From positions 82,195,106-82,259,105 of the forward strand of contig NW_023601104.1 in assembly GCF_014898055.3 (NCBI RefSeq): DNA of 64,000 bases, read 5' to 3'. The position numbers and the translations under genes are program-made. This DNA comes from Talpa occidentalis. Taxonomy: Eukaryota > Chordata > Mammalia > Eulipotyphla > Talpidae. This document shows positions 37,154 through 49,400 of the stretch, one piece after another. Position 1 is the stretch's first letter. Every line of letters starts with the position of its first letter. Under the pieces are notes generated by a model. That model had not been told where the DNA came from and searched no databases. It was given only the letters and a program-made list of their open reading frames with translations.

Positions 37154-37778
37154 ATAGAGGAGTATGCCAATTTTAGGGGTGTTAGTGTGTATGTCCTTGT
37201 GCATGTGTGTTTACTAGTTGGCTAATGACAATGTAAGATTGTCATTAATTCAGCAAACTGGCTGCCTTTAGTTGATTCATTCACTGAAAACACATGAGCT
37301 CATTTGTCTTCCTCTTTTGGTCCCATTTTTAAAAATCTGAGAATTTCCTGGAATGTTTTAACAACTTGATCAACCTGCTAAACTATACTAGTACTCTTTT
37401 GTTAATTCAAAATGATCAGTATTCATTGCAAAGCTTTGATATTATTGCAAATAGCACTTCAGAAGGTGGATTTCCTAACTAATAATGGAGAAATTGAAAT
37501 GATATATCCTATTTTTATTGTGAACAATTAAAAATTTGCCTATAAAACAGTTTTTAGTGAAAGACATTGCCACAGAGGAAATATTTAAAAAAAAATACAA
37601 AATGCAGTGGGGAAATAAGTAAGATGGTAGAAGGATGACTATATTCAAGCCAAGATAGAGATGTGTGTTACAGTGGGACACAGACATAATTATGACTTCA
37701 TTTTTGGTAACTAAGAAAAATCAAAATATGGTATATTAGCCAATTCACATTACCTTTTATAAAGAAGAATACGCTCGA
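37154..37778. other. Unique non-coding stretch
   Basis: AT-rich sequence with no recognised gene or repeat. A 70-codon minus-strand frame at 37475-37687 has no motif. Confidence 0.45.
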
Positions 37779-37789
37779 CATGAGAGAAA

Positions 37790-38037
37790 AGGGCCTCCCT
37801 GGTGACCTTAGGGGTTAAGACTCAGCGCTATCACCTCTATGACCTAAGTTTGATCCCCAGCCAGGGAGCTGACCCACATGGCACAGCAGACTTCTACTGT
37901 CTCCCTACTGCTCCCCTCAGCAGTGTATTTCAGTAGATTTGCCTATTCTGCTCCCCATTCTGTCTCCAGTGAATCCTCTCACCCCCCACACCCCTGGCGT
38001 ACACCCCAGTTCTTCTTTAAAAAACAAACCAAAAAAC
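37790..38037 (+). mobile_element. tRNA-derived SINE, type III head, with TSD
   Basis: Head GGGCCTCCCTGGTGACCTTA, then GACTCAGCGCTATCACCTCT (type III), box B-like AGTTTGATCCCC, body and a shortened tail. An 11-bp perfect TSD, CATGAGAGAAA, is at 37779-37789 and 38038-38048. Confidence 0.95.
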
Positions 38038-38048
38038 CATGAGAGAAA

Positions 38049-38655
38049 GATTTCTCCTTGCCTGTGAAGTCTTTAAAGACCTTTTCATACAACTACTGTG
38101 TCAGAGACTGTGGATGGCACAGCTTACCGCGTTTCAGGCTGTCAGTTAGGCAGCTCTCACGTGCAAGTGACAAAACAACGGATGATGAACAAACCCCCAA
38201 ATTCACTCCTTCCTTAATTTTGAGTCAGAGGCAGATTGGGTTGACTCAGGACTTGAATATGTAGGCAAGATGCAGTTCATGATTCTTCCCTTCTGTGTAG
38301 TTTTCATTTCTTTGAGGTTATAAAATGGTTTCTAGGCTCTTCTAGGTTCAAGTTCAAGGCAGAGTCTTTCCAGTGAAAGCTCCATTAGTTTTATGAAGCT
38401 TAGTCAGCAGTGGACCTCTCACTCACCACCCTGCCAGGTGCAAGAGACCCTTCTTTTCTAGGGAGGGCGTAGGCTCTACTGAAAGATCATGGCTGCTAGT
38501 GGAGAGAGTGCCTCCTAGTGAGCGAATAGGAAATTTAAGTAAAGGAAACCAATTTCTATGTTTCTTCTCCTTTAAATATTGGGGAACGTGTACTGTATTC
38601 CCACACATTGCATGATGTTATATGCGCCTATTCATTTTTGTTGGTTTTGCACTGA
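38049..38655. other. Unique non-coding stretch
   Basis: A 68-codon frame at 38058-38264 and a 61-codon minus frame at 38423-38608 have no recognisable motif. The base composition is balanced, but nothing diagnostic is seen. Confidence 0.4.
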
Positions 38656-38669
38656 AAATGACATAGCAG

Positions 38670-38940
38670 GGCCTCCCTGGTGGTGCAAGGGGCTGCACTA
38701 TGAAGCAATCTGAAGTCTCTGCAGTACGAGTTCGATCCCTGGCCAGCCATGGAGCAACCCACATGGCGCAGCAGACCTCTCCTGACTTGCCCGCTGCTCC
38801 CTCAGCAGTGTACTTTGGTCAATCTGCCTGTTCTGTTCCCCACTGTCTCTGGTTAATCCTCTCACCCCGTGCATCTCTGGCCTGTACCCCAGCTCTTGTA
38901 TGCATAAATGAATAAATCTTAAAAAAAAAGAAAGGAAAGG
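38670..38940 (+). mobile_element. tRNA-derived SINE, type II, head deletion
   Basis: Head GGCCTCCCTGGTGGTGCAAG followed by GGGCTGCACTATGAAGC, lacking the TTAAGTCTCAG part of other type II copies. Box B GAGTTCGATCCC and a full body and tail are present. TSD AAATGACATAGCAG/AAATGACATAGTAG at 38656-38669 and 38941-38954. Confidence 0.95.
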
Positions 38941-38954
38941 AAATGACATAGTAG

Positions 38955-40059
38955 ACTACAGAGAAACCACCCTTGTGAAGACAGTGGCTAGGGTGGGTGC
39001 CAGGTGAGGGCTTGAGACCATATTCTTGAAAATTTACACCAGAATTTGGGCAGGGTTTTGGGTTTCTAATAGCCAAGGAATGTTCTTCTGTTGGGAAAGA
39101 GGGATCCCCAGCTGAGATGTAGGTGCTGCCCATATATTTGACCTTAGCAAAATCAGCAGTGGCCTAAGGAATGGGACTTTGTAAACAAGAACAGTTTCTA
39201 CATAAGTGAAACTAGTTTAAGGCACTAAGTACACATCATATCTCTTTTTCTTAAGTCATAAAAAGTAGTTGAATTCATAAAAGAACTTTGGGTAAAGCAT
39301 AAGGAGAAATTATGAAACATATTCCCTAATGCTTAAATTCTACTACAGCACGAATACTGTACAATAAAAGTGGATTCAGTCAAACTGAATCTAGATCAAG
39401 TATAATTACTTATCAAGGTAATACAACATCATTACTAAAAGTTGGTTTCATCAGGAGAATGCAGGTATACTAGACGTTCTGACCTCAATATATATGTAAA
39501 TATGCAAGTTTAGTTCTTAAACGTAGCCATCAGATCTGACAAAACTCAAGGCCCTCTTGAAAAGAAGGTGACTACATTGAATAAAATGTTGTTCTTCTTA
39601 AGTGTTCTAAAATGATACAATATAAAACATGCCTTATTTTTTACATACCACTGAAAGATATTTTCCACTGAAAGATTCCTTAGAACTGAAAATGTTTCCC
39701 TTTATTTTTAAAAAATCAATAAATAATTTACTATATCCTGAAGAGACATAAATAGTATCACTCTTTAGGTTATTGATATTTTCACTTTAAATTATTATTT
39801 CACAGAATACAGGGTCCACATTTGTACCTCTAACCTTAAGCCAACACCTTGAACAATATAGCAGTGAAATAAATAGCTTTAAACTGAACAGAAATAAGAG
39901 TGAACAGCCAGTCATGCATTACGGGTATTTCATATTTAGTAATTGAATCACCCCATTTCTTTTATATTTGGTACCTGATACTTCTTGTATGTCCATAAAA
40001 AAATCAATAAATGATTTGTGATACCTTTAATGGATACTAAACTAATAAAAGAGTTTTAT
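38955..40059. other. Unique AT-rich non-coding stretch
   Basis: No recognised gene or repeat and no frame above 105 codons that is not shared with the neighbouring SINE. Confidence 0.45.
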
Positions 40060-40130
40060 TTTATCAGACAAATCAAGACCTGGCACAAAATACTCTCTTA
40101 ATAAATGTTTATTGAATGAATTCATTTCAA
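40060..40130 (+). repeat. L2-type 3' tail fragment
   Basis: GACCTGGCACAAAATACTCT followed by AATAAATGTTTATTGAATGA is the typical L2 3' end. Confidence 0.65.
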
Positions 40131-40594
40131 AGTCACCTTGAATCTGGAACAATCATTGGTTTGTCAAATTCCTACATATAAACAAATCAGGCATAAAATA
40201 GAGATAAAATATTTAGTATCTTATCTTTGGTAATTTTCATGGATGCCAAAGCAAACCCAAATCAAGTCACCTAGCAAGGTCTAGGAACTTAAATTACAAT
40301 TTAATCTAATTTAATGCAATCCTGTACTAAGCTATGAGAAATTCCTTCACTACATGTGCGGATCTGGTTCAAATAGGTTTTATTGTAAGAAAATCTTTTA
40401 TCCTCTACAAAACCCCAAGTGCCTTAACACAATGAATTTAATAGAAGGGTAATTTTTTTAATAATTTACCTTTATATACTGAGATTCTTTTACATAAGGA
40501 ACTTACATTATGTCTAAGAGATTTTCAAATTAAAAAAATGAATTTAAGTCTCAGATTTTCTAAATTTATTTTGGATAACACTAAGTTTCATCCA

Positions 40595-40745
40595 GGCTAG
40601 TGATCCCCCTGTGTAATCGATCATCAAAAACATTGGGAGAGCTTTTTTTAAAATACGTATTCCATGATCTTTTGCCCAGAGAACCTCATCTGGTGTCTGG
40701 GGTGCCAGGAGATCTCAGAATGAGCCACACTGGGGATTACTGATG
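40595..40745. mobile_element. MER5-type hAT fragment
   Basis: Text near AACATTGGGAGAGCTTTTTT, AAATACGTATTCCATGAT and GTGTCTGGGGTGCCAGGAGA follows a palindromic MER5-like hAT layout. Decayed; orientation uncertain. Confidence 0.45.
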
Positions 40746-43700
40746 AGGAATCAGATATGAACCAAGAATACCTGACAAAGGTTCGTGTCAAAGACCGGAT
40801 TTCCCCTGGCTTAGCTGGTGGTGAAAAATGGCTGCTAATATTTTCCTTTGGAACATTTAACTTTTGAACTATTTCTGTTTAAATTGTGTTAACTCAAATT
40901 AGGTAAATATTCATATTTCTTTATCTCAATCTGTAATAATGTGTTTGAAAGTCATTTGAAAAACACTGACTTTACAATAAAGCCTGTTCCTGGCAAGTTC
41001 CTCCATTTAATATCCTTGGGAAATGCAGAGTGTATTACTGGTGGGGGGAAGGAGCTTCATTTAAAATTATTTATCGCAATATTTATTGCAGACTAAAATA
41101 AGCTTGTATGTTATTTATTTCTGAACAATGTTTTATTTTTCTATACTGAAATGCATGAATTATTAGCAAACAGGGAACTAAATCATTGTGAAGTTATCAC
41201 AGATGATCCAAATAATCTTGTTTGAAATGCTAAACACCATTATAAGCAGATGTACTAGAGCTGTTTTCTAGCGTTTGGCTCATTTGTACAATGGCAAAGG
41301 GGCTCTCCCCTGATAATCATTGTAATCCAGTCTCATCTCAGTGAGTTTCCATTCAACCACATCAAGCTCCTAACCCGGGAAAGTACTTAACAATTATTCA
41401 AGTTAGGGTACTGGTGCCTAGGGCTTTTATAAATATATGCACACAGGCAAAAATCACATCCCTTATCTTTCATATTAATGTCAACTTGTGATTAAAATGA
41501 AAGCATATTCTCAGATGCTCACTATTTGAAATTCTTCATTATTATTTTGCCCCAAGCATCAGTAGGTTACTTGATTCCTTTATGGCCATACTTTTCACAT
41601 GTGAATCCTAAATCTCATTTTTCATTTAGAAAAAAAATCCAACTCTGAATTCAACGGAGTTACTTTAAGACTTGATAGTGGAAAGAATACAGCATTTACT
41701 AAATATTGGCCTCATTTCTTGATATGAATAACTAGACATATCAAAAAGATCATACTTCGTAGCTTCCAATTCTAAAGATTTTAATTTTATAGTTTTTGAA
41801 ATTGATAGAAATCTTCAGATTGATAGAATATTTACAACAGGAATATTTAAATAAGAATAATATTCTTGTAATTCATATGACAAAATACAAATGGCTGTTA
41901 CACCCTGGCCATTATGATTTGCCTCCTGCTTTTCTTTCATTTTTTGTCGTATTCTCTTCTTTTAGTTTGTTCCTTTGATTTCATTCAGATGTTTTCCCTT
42001 CTGTAAAGCCATCTGACCTATTCATAATGTTTGCAGTGGATTATAACTAACTATGCATTTAAAGCATGTTTTGCTGCAACTACTTAAAATTGCCTCCCAT
42101 CTGCATTTTATTATTTTAATATTTCAAATACTAATAAAATTTTAGCAGAAATAAATAAATGAAATGGTTTCATTTGCTTTCACTTGTATACAGGAATTTA
42201 CACTTCAGGGATTCAAGATAATTTGTTGATACCAGAGTGAAATACTCCTTCATGAACTTTATTATTTTCCTTACACTTTCACCCTCTTTTAAAATTTCTT
42301 CTCCCACTGTGGCTATAATCTCAAGCTGAGAAGAGGAAAAGGAGCTTCCATAATCTGAAGTATGCCTGGTAGAGTGTCTTGCATTTAAGAAGCACTAACT
42401 ACAAGGTTTTTAATAAGTGAATGAGGAAATTTTAAATGAGGGCAATTAGAATCTTATGGAAAATTGTGGAAGAATTACAGGCAAAATACAGTCTTTTTAG
42501 AAGGAAATGTAATTACAAAGAATGATGATTCATTTTAGAAATAATTAAAGTTAAGGAAAAGGTCTTCATTTTCTAGAAGTGGGTTGATGACGTTTATACT
42601 TTCTAGAACTGTCTAATAATATTATCATATCTTGTCACTGAAAAAAGGGCCAAGATAAACTGATATTTCTGTTATATCTAAATCATTAAGTGATAGAAAC
42701 TATGTTTAGGGCTGGTCTCAGGAATAAAGTAACATAAGGTGGTTCAAATGGACTGCTTTTCAGCTTGAGCTCTCATATTAATATCTTTCTCTTAAACACA
42801 TTTCAAGTCTGCATTTTTATTAAAAAATTAAATTATAATTCTCAGAGGAAAGTAGACTTGCAAGTCATGGAAAGCTGTTTCTCGGAGCAAACCTAGATCA
42901 TGAAAAACTGGACATTGAAAAAACTCATTTCAATTCCTCGGAAAAGGTACTATAAGTATTTCAAATAATCTACTATCACAGATAAGCCACCTTACTCAAC
43001 TTAGAGTTAAACATTTTAAGTTTATATTCCAATGGTAGTATATAGAACATAGGCTCCCAGAATCTATGAAATGAAACAAAACTTGTATTCCTTCCAAATA
43101 ATAACATATCCTATCGATTTCCCTTCTCATCCATCAACTTGCAATGCAAGTATCATCTCCCAGGAGACACTGCTGGACATCCGATTTGTCACACATAACT
43201 GCCTCTTTTTTTGCATATCTGATCCTGAGATCAGGGCAATCCTCTAAATGTGATTTCTTGTCCAATAAGAATAGGTTATTCAAAGGTTGGAAGGAGCTAG
43301 TTGGTGTTTTTCTATTCATCTCAGAGTAGTAGCTATTTAAACTTGGACGTGGATTTTACCTCATAAAGCTGCAGAACCCTGGGTAATCTACATGATCCAA
43401 TAATGTGCTGGGTTTTGCATTGTACTGCTCAAGTTTGGTGTTATAAAAAGGTCTCTGGGTGATAGCAATCTGCCAAAGCTGTGACTGAATGGCACAGTTC
43501 TGGAATTATGCACAGAGGTGTCAGCCAGAGTAACATTTCCCAACATTTGGAGCCAAGCACTGAAATCATATTTTAGTTCTTAAAGTGACTGCCATTTTGT
43601 TATGAAAGTCCACAAAGTACTCTTTCCTCTGTTCAGATAGGACAATATACTTTACAAACAAGCTGAACTTTATCTCTCATTTTTCCCATGTAATCACTAT

Positions 43701-44224
43701 TAAAATTCGGACAATACTGGTTTAAAGTCATGAAGCCATTTCTAAATTGTGGTCTCTTTTATTTTTCACTCTGCATCCTACTTGCGAATTCATATTCTCA
43801 GAACCTTGGATAGATGAGGAGGAACCTCATCAAATTCCCTTGCATCTCCCACATGACCTAAATGCTGGGTGGCTGTCCAGGTGCTGAAATAATGTTCCTG
43901 GCCTCCTCCTTCCCAGCCCTCCACCCCCTGCCATGACCATGACTGGTGACCTCTTCAATACCATGATTCAATTGTAGACACAGCCAGGCACAAGTAAGAG
44001 AGTAACATACTAGTTGAGCAAAAAGGAATTGTCTGGCACTTGGTGGGAAGATGCATACTATGACAGGTTTTGTCACAATTGCTAATGTTTCATAAAGAAT
44101 AAAGAATTTGGGATAAGTAAGAGAAGAAAACCAGCAATTTTCACTTCATTAGGTCTTCAAATTGGGAAAAATCAGTCAACACAATTGACATTGTAGACTA
44201 GGTAACTGATGGGGGGTCTGTCTT
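40746..44224. other. 3.5-kb unique stretch, few repeats
   Basis: No gene was recognised. A weak L2-like tail lies at about 42365-42430. The interval 41090-41560 combines homeodomain-type TAAT words with moderately complex sequence and could be a conserved non-coding element; this is only an impression. Complementary 61-codon frames on both strands at 43134-43329 argue for chance. Confidence 0.4.
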
Positions 44225-44375
44225 ACACATTTAAGATGCTTAGCAACACCCCTACCCTCTACCCAACAGATGTCAGTAGTGCCCTCAGCTGATTGAGACA
44301 ACCAGAAATGTCTCTAGACACTGGCAGGGAGTGTGTGGGGGCAGGGAATTGGCCCCACTTAAGAACCATCCTAGA
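44225..44375 (-). mobile_element. Non-autonomous hAT-Charlie-type element, minus strand
   Basis: Reverse-complement reading gives GTTCTTAAGTGGGGCC, GTGTCTAGAGACATTTCTGG and GACATCTGTTGGGTAGAGG, the order of a common mammalian hAT MITE. I do not trust my recall of its exact family name. Confidence 0.55.
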
Positions 44376-45272
44376 CTAAATAGTATTGCTTGCTTCAATT
44401 GCTTCATTTTCTGCTTTAAAGTTATTTTCAACAAGTTTCAAGATGTTAACAGAACAAAGATAAATGACTAGAAGTTAAAAAATCATCAGTGCCAATTTAA
44501 CAAGCAGAGCAATCCATTAGAATGTTCCTCTTTCAGCACGGTTAATGTTTAAAGAAGTCGTGGTACAAGATATCCATATGCACCAAAACAATGCTTGTAC
44601 ACGGAAATCCATCGCATGTGCAATCATTGGGTAAAGGTGATAGAATCTAGGGCTTTTCATCAAAGAGCAACAGTCCCTAAAACTGTGGGAGTAGCATTCT
44701 CTCATTAGCTATGAGACACCATTAACTGCACAGTCTTCTTCTTCTTTTATTTATTTATTTATTTTGGAATAACCATTCATCACTTGAAATTATTAGCTTC
44801 CTCATAAAATTGTTAGGAATGCAAAATGATTTTTCAAGAAATCATTAGTTACAGGGCATTATGTTATAAAAGCATGAGTCTATCATTCCATCCTGTTCTG
44901 CATAAAAATGTGTCATTTATGCAAGATCAGTTATGGTGATAAATAATTTTCTAACTGGACCTATTGTCTCATGGTTAAGCAGATATTACCTCTTCCATTT
45001 CCACTGTGATTTTTATGATGGGCCCATTTTTACTAACAAAAAATTCTGAAATGACAGAGAACAAATATCACTTTCATCCAGCTGAAAGCAATGTTTAAAA
45101 AAGCAGTTTTGTTCTGTGGAATCTGTGGCTCAGAGACTAACTAAAGGCAGCTGCTCATCTCCATTTACCAGTACTCTGTGATTGTCTGGGTTTCAGTCAC
45201 TGAAAATTTGGCTTTCTTCTCTAATTTTTTTTTTAATATATTTAAGTGTCACAGTTGCGAGAATAGAACTTC
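44376..45272. other. Unique stretch with a TTTA repeat
   Basis: A short (TTTA)n lies at 44746-44764 after a CTT run. No gene was recognised; a 62-codon minus frame at 44517-44705 has no motif. Confidence 0.45.
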
Positions 45273-45282
45273 AAGAGTATTG

Positions 45283-45536
45283 CCAGGGGCCTCCCTGGTG
45301 GCTCAAGGGGTTAAGCACAGCACTATGAAGCTATCCACAGCTACTGCAGCACAAGTTTGATCCCCACTGGCCAGGGAGCTACCGACATGGCTCAGCAGAC
45401 CTCTCCTGCCTCACCCGCTGCTCCCCTCAGCAGTTATTTCAATCAGTTTGCCTTTTCTGCTCCCCACTCTGTCTCCCCCTGAACCTATGGCCTATACTCC
45501 AGTTCTTGTATGCAGAAATAAAAAACTCATTAAAAA
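45283..45536 (+). mobile_element. tRNA-derived SINE, type II, with TSD
   Basis: Head GGGGCCTCCCTGGTGGCTCA, box B-like AGTTTGATCCCC, body with a small deletion after CTGTCTCC, and a degraded tail. 10-bp TSD AAGAGTATTG at 45273-45282 and 45537-45546. Confidence 0.94.
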
Positions 45537-45546
45537 AAGAGTATTG

Positions 45547-46612
45547 TCTAATGATTTTCATCCAAGATACATTGTTATGGAAGATAAATATCACAGGTAT
45601 TATTGGCCTGAGAAGTGAACTATATATGAAATGCCTTCTCTTCCTTTCTTCCCTTTCTCCCAATTCATAAGATTTTGCAATGATTTGAAGTGCATGTTGA
45701 GTAGTTGGAGCACATGTTATATCCTTATTTTTTATGATCTCTGGATATAGGGAAGGGAAGTTTGCTAATTTTTAGATAATAATTTGTGTGCCCTGTAATG
45801 GGGGCATTATTTCACTTTTCTGAAGTTTATTGAAAATCAGGGTTAACAAACAGGAATTTTTCTTTTTAAGCAATGAAATAAACCTAAACCAAATTGGTGT
45901 AGGGTAAAAGGGAATTAAGGGAATTTATTACCTCATATCGAAGAAAAGATTGGGGTGAGTGGCATGTCTGGAGGGTATAGAGAATAAAGTTTGGATATTT
46001 TTAGTTCCCCATACAAAAAGCCCCTACTATTTCTCCAGTTTGGTGTTCGCAGAGTAATCTTTTTTAGTTTTTTTTATTTATGAAAATATCTAATTGTTCT
46101 AATTATATTCACTGTTTTTTTAAAAAATTATTATCTGGCTATTTTAAATAGAGAAATGACCAGTCATCTACTAGGGAGGACTCATAAAGGCAACATGAAT
46201 ATTTCAATATTCATAAATATTTGAATACTTTTATTGGGCAGTTTTCCAATGTATGAGTCAGTACCCTAGAATCTTCAAAAAATAACAAGGATTTATTTGA
46301 AAAGGCAAGCAGTAAGTTGTCCTTTATAAAATCATAAACTCACAGACTTGTCATGTAAGTTGACTCAAAGTGTTTTAGTCCACTGTGAAATCTTTACTGT
46401 TACCCGAGTTATTCCATATGTGTCTACTACTTTTTTTTTCCAGTGGATTCCTTAGTCTTTTTTCATGCTATCTCAGATGTAAATGGATTCTACAAGAAGC
46501 CTTGGTCCTTTGGATGAGACAAATTTTTAGCAATTGTGCATGAATAAGGGAGTGCCAATGGCTCTTGGTCTGCTGATCCTTACTGATCTGATCCTATCTG
46601 TGGACATTTCTA
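45547..46612. other. Unique AT-rich non-coding stretch
   Basis: No gene or repeat could be named. Confidence 0.4.
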
Positions 46613-46628
46613 AAAATGTGTATTTTTA

Positions 46629-46874
46629 TCTTTTTAATTTATTTTGTTGATATATGCATACAAAACTGGGGTCTAGACCAGAGGTGCAGGGGGTGAGAGG
46701 ATTCACCAGAGACAGAGTGGGCAGCAGAACAGGTGGATCTACTGAAATACATTGCTGGGGGAGCAGTGGGTGAGGCAGGAGAGGTCTGATGCACCACGTG
46801 GATCAGCTCCTCAGCCGGGATTGAATCATGCCACAGTGGCTGGATATAGTTTGCTAGCTCTGAGACTTAACCCC
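46629..46874 (-). mobile_element. tRNA-derived SINE, type II, minus strand, head-truncated
   Basis: Inverted tail and body are present, but the element stops at GAGACTTAACCCC. The last 20 or so bases of the head (the GGGCCTCCCTGGTGG part) are missing, typical of 5' truncation. TSD with two mismatches: AAAATGTGTATTTTTA (46613-46628) and AAAATGCATATTTTTA (46875-46890). Confidence 0.93.
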
Positions 46875-47399
46875 AAAATGCATATTTTTAAAAGGGAAAA
46901 TTTATAGTCATTTCGTACAAACACTACCAACTCAATATGACCATTACATACTCTCATTTGTCTTTCCCTATGTTCTCTCTCTCATGCCAAAAATCATGGC
47001 CACCAAGGGTATCAAAATAATTATTCATTTACTTCATCCTCTACTTCATATGGAGGATGACACCACCAGCTTCATCCACTCTGGACACAAGGATTGCATG
47101 ACTATTAAAAAGAACGTGAAGTGTTTTGCTCATTTATTTGCTTTGTTTCATTCTATACTTTCTTTCTTTAGGTATACAGCATTATTATACTTAGCCAAAT
47201 GACTGATTTTAAAGTAACTTGGAATAGTTTCATTTTGTGTGGTTATGTCATTTACCTTGATATAAAATTACATGCTTCCATTTCCCTTTTCTCCCAAATT
47301 TTAAAACTGTTTTTGTTAATTTATTGTTTATAAATATAAAATATATGGGTACTTTTGAGAGTCAAACGCATAAAGGTTATACTCAGAAGTCCAGCTTCT

Positions 47400-48385
47400 A
47401 TTTCTGTCTCCTTCAGACTCTTTTCTAGTCTCCCCATGTAAGAGCCATTTAAAATATTTTGGGCTTACCTTTCATTTTTTAAATATAAGCAAATATGAGA
47501 TCTCTTATAGGTAAATTGTAGCTCGTGATATATTCTTTCCTGTACTTAGCTTTTTTAAAAAGATTTATTTATTTATTTATATAAGTACTGGGTACAGTCA
47601 GAAGCGTGGGAGGGTGAGAGAATTCACCAGAGCCAGAGCGGGGAACAGAACAAGCAGAATGACGAAATATACTGCTGAGGGGAGCAGCGGGTGGCAGGAG
47701 AGGTCTGTCTTGCCATGTGGGACCCTCGCAGGCGGCCGGGATCGAATCGGTGCTGCAGAGGATGCGGGCAGCTTCGCAGCCCAGCGTTCAACCACTGCGC
47801 ACCAGGGGAGGCCCCCTGTATTTTGCTTTTCTTCCCACTTATTAGTATATACTGGTGATCATTTCATAATATTGCATATGATCATTCCCCATTCCTTTTC
47901 ACAACTGTGTAGTGCTCCACTGTGCAAATGATCAGTTTATTCAAGCAGATGGTCAATGGTAGATATTTCGGTTTCTAATATTTTACTTTTATATACAATA
48001 TCATTTTTAATTCCTTGTTTATATGTATTTTTATGTTTTACCATCTTTATATCTTGGTGCTCTATCCCCAGAGAGAGAATATTAGGTCAAAGGGGAAGGT
48101 CTTCATAACTTTGCAAGAATTATCAAATTCCCCTCTATGAATTTGAACTATTTTGTATTCTCAACAACGGGTAAGAATGATATACACACACAGCCTCATC
48201 TTGCAAGTATACTTTATAAAACTTTTGGATTTTTGCCAAAGAGAAAAATGAGAAATGAGATCTCAGTATAGTGTTAATTTGCATTTCCCTAAATTTGAGT
48301 GGAGCTGAGGATTTTTTTCCATTTTTGCAAACTTTGTTTTTCTTTTCCTATGGACTGTCTTTTTCTGTCTCTAATCCATTTCTCC
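47400..48385 (-). mobile_element. Ancient antisense L1, interrupted by a SINE
   Basis: The plus strand holds reverse-complement L1 3' text: GTAGTGCTCCACTGTGCAAA, AATATTAGGTCAAAGGGGAA, GTTAATTTGCATTTCCCTAA and CTTTTCCTATGGACTGTC. The frame is destroyed. The SINE at 47555-47815 lies within it. Confidence 0.55.
47555..47815 (-). mobile_element. tRNA-derived SINE, type I head, minus strand
   Basis: The inverted type I head (GCAGCTTCGCAGCCCAGCGT) ends GGGGAGGCCCC; body and TTTATTTATTTATATAAG tail are present. Imperfect TSD CTGTACTTAGCTTTT/CTGTATTTTGCTTTT at 47540-47554 and 47816-47830. Confidence 0.95.
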
Positions 48386-48854
48386 ACATAATACCTGTGT
48401 GAGGAGGTGCCCACCATGGGTATCTTGATGTCCTAATGCACATTAATTATAGCCACACAAACCTGCCTGCAGTTCCAAGAATGAGAGATTCCCTGTCATT
48501 CCTCCCACCTGCATCACCCAGCTCTTGCACACACTCTTCGCTTTGTTAGAACTGTTCTACTTTTCAGGTACCCCAGGAGAATATTCTCTCACTTCTGCTA
48601 ATCAGCTCCTGTCATAGTCTGGAAATACTCACACCTAAGACTCCCTGCCTTTGAAAAGTTGCACTCAATTAGAACACTCCCATGTATTTAAATTTTGTAT
48701 ACCTTCTACATTGTTGTGAACTTAAAATAAGTATGAATCACTTTTATAACTTTAAATAAGCAAGTCAAAGAGGAAAAGAATCTCATCATGTTGAAGTCTT
48801 CCTTATGATTGAATCAGAGATACAGATAATCCAGCCTCTGATTTCATATTGCTG
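48386..48854. other. Unique non-coding stretch
   Basis: No gene or repeat could be named with confidence. Confidence 0.4.
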
Positions 48855-49282
48855 CTCGTTTAGCCATATCTCAGTGTGTGGCTGCCATAACAACAGATCA
48901 CACACAGGCTGGGGGCACTTAAACAACAAACATTTGTTTTCTCAGTTATGGAGGACAGAAAACAACTAGTTGGTGAGTCCTCTCTCTGACTTATGGACAA
49001 CAACCATCATCACTTCCTCTCCTCACAGCCACTCTCTGTATGTGGAGAAAGAGAGGCAGAGAGAGAGAAAGAGCGTGTGAGAGAAAAAGATTGAGCCAGC
49101 TAGCACTCCCTGGTGTTTCTCTCTAAAAAGACATCAGAACTATCAGATAAGAACTCCACCTTTATGTCTTCATATAAACTTAAGCACCTCCTTAAAAACC
49201 CTATCTCTAAATATGATCGTAATGGAGGTTGAGGTTTGAACATTTGATTTTGGGGGGTATACAGTTTAGTGCATAATACCAT
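48855..49282 (+). mobile_element. Ancient mammal-wide interspersed repeat (family not named)
   Basis: GTGTGGCTGCCATAACAAC, CACTTAAACAACAAACATTT, TTCTCAGTTATGGAGGACAG, then AACCCTATCTCTAAATATGA and TTTTGGGGGGTATACAGTTT follow a repeat commonly seen in many mammals. An expanded GA-rich part is at 49030-49095. I cannot name the family reliably. Confidence 0.45.
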
Positions 49283-49289
49283 TTCTATT

Positions 49290-49400
49290 AATCTGTTTGT
49301 CTATTTGTCTATCTGTCTATCATCTATCTTTCATATCTCTCTCTCCCCCCCCCCATCATCTATCAATCATCTATCCATCCATCCACCCATCTGTCTATGT
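49290..49400. repeat. Degenerate (TCTA)n/(TCCA)n microsatellite
   Basis: Interrupted TCTA, TCTG and TCCA tetranucleotides with a C11-like run near 49347 fill this interval. The overlapping open frame is a by-product. Confidence 0.9.

Noticed and set aside
49290..49400. CRISPR-like regular repeats
   Set aside because: The units are 4-base microsatellite words without spacers; the genome is mammalian.
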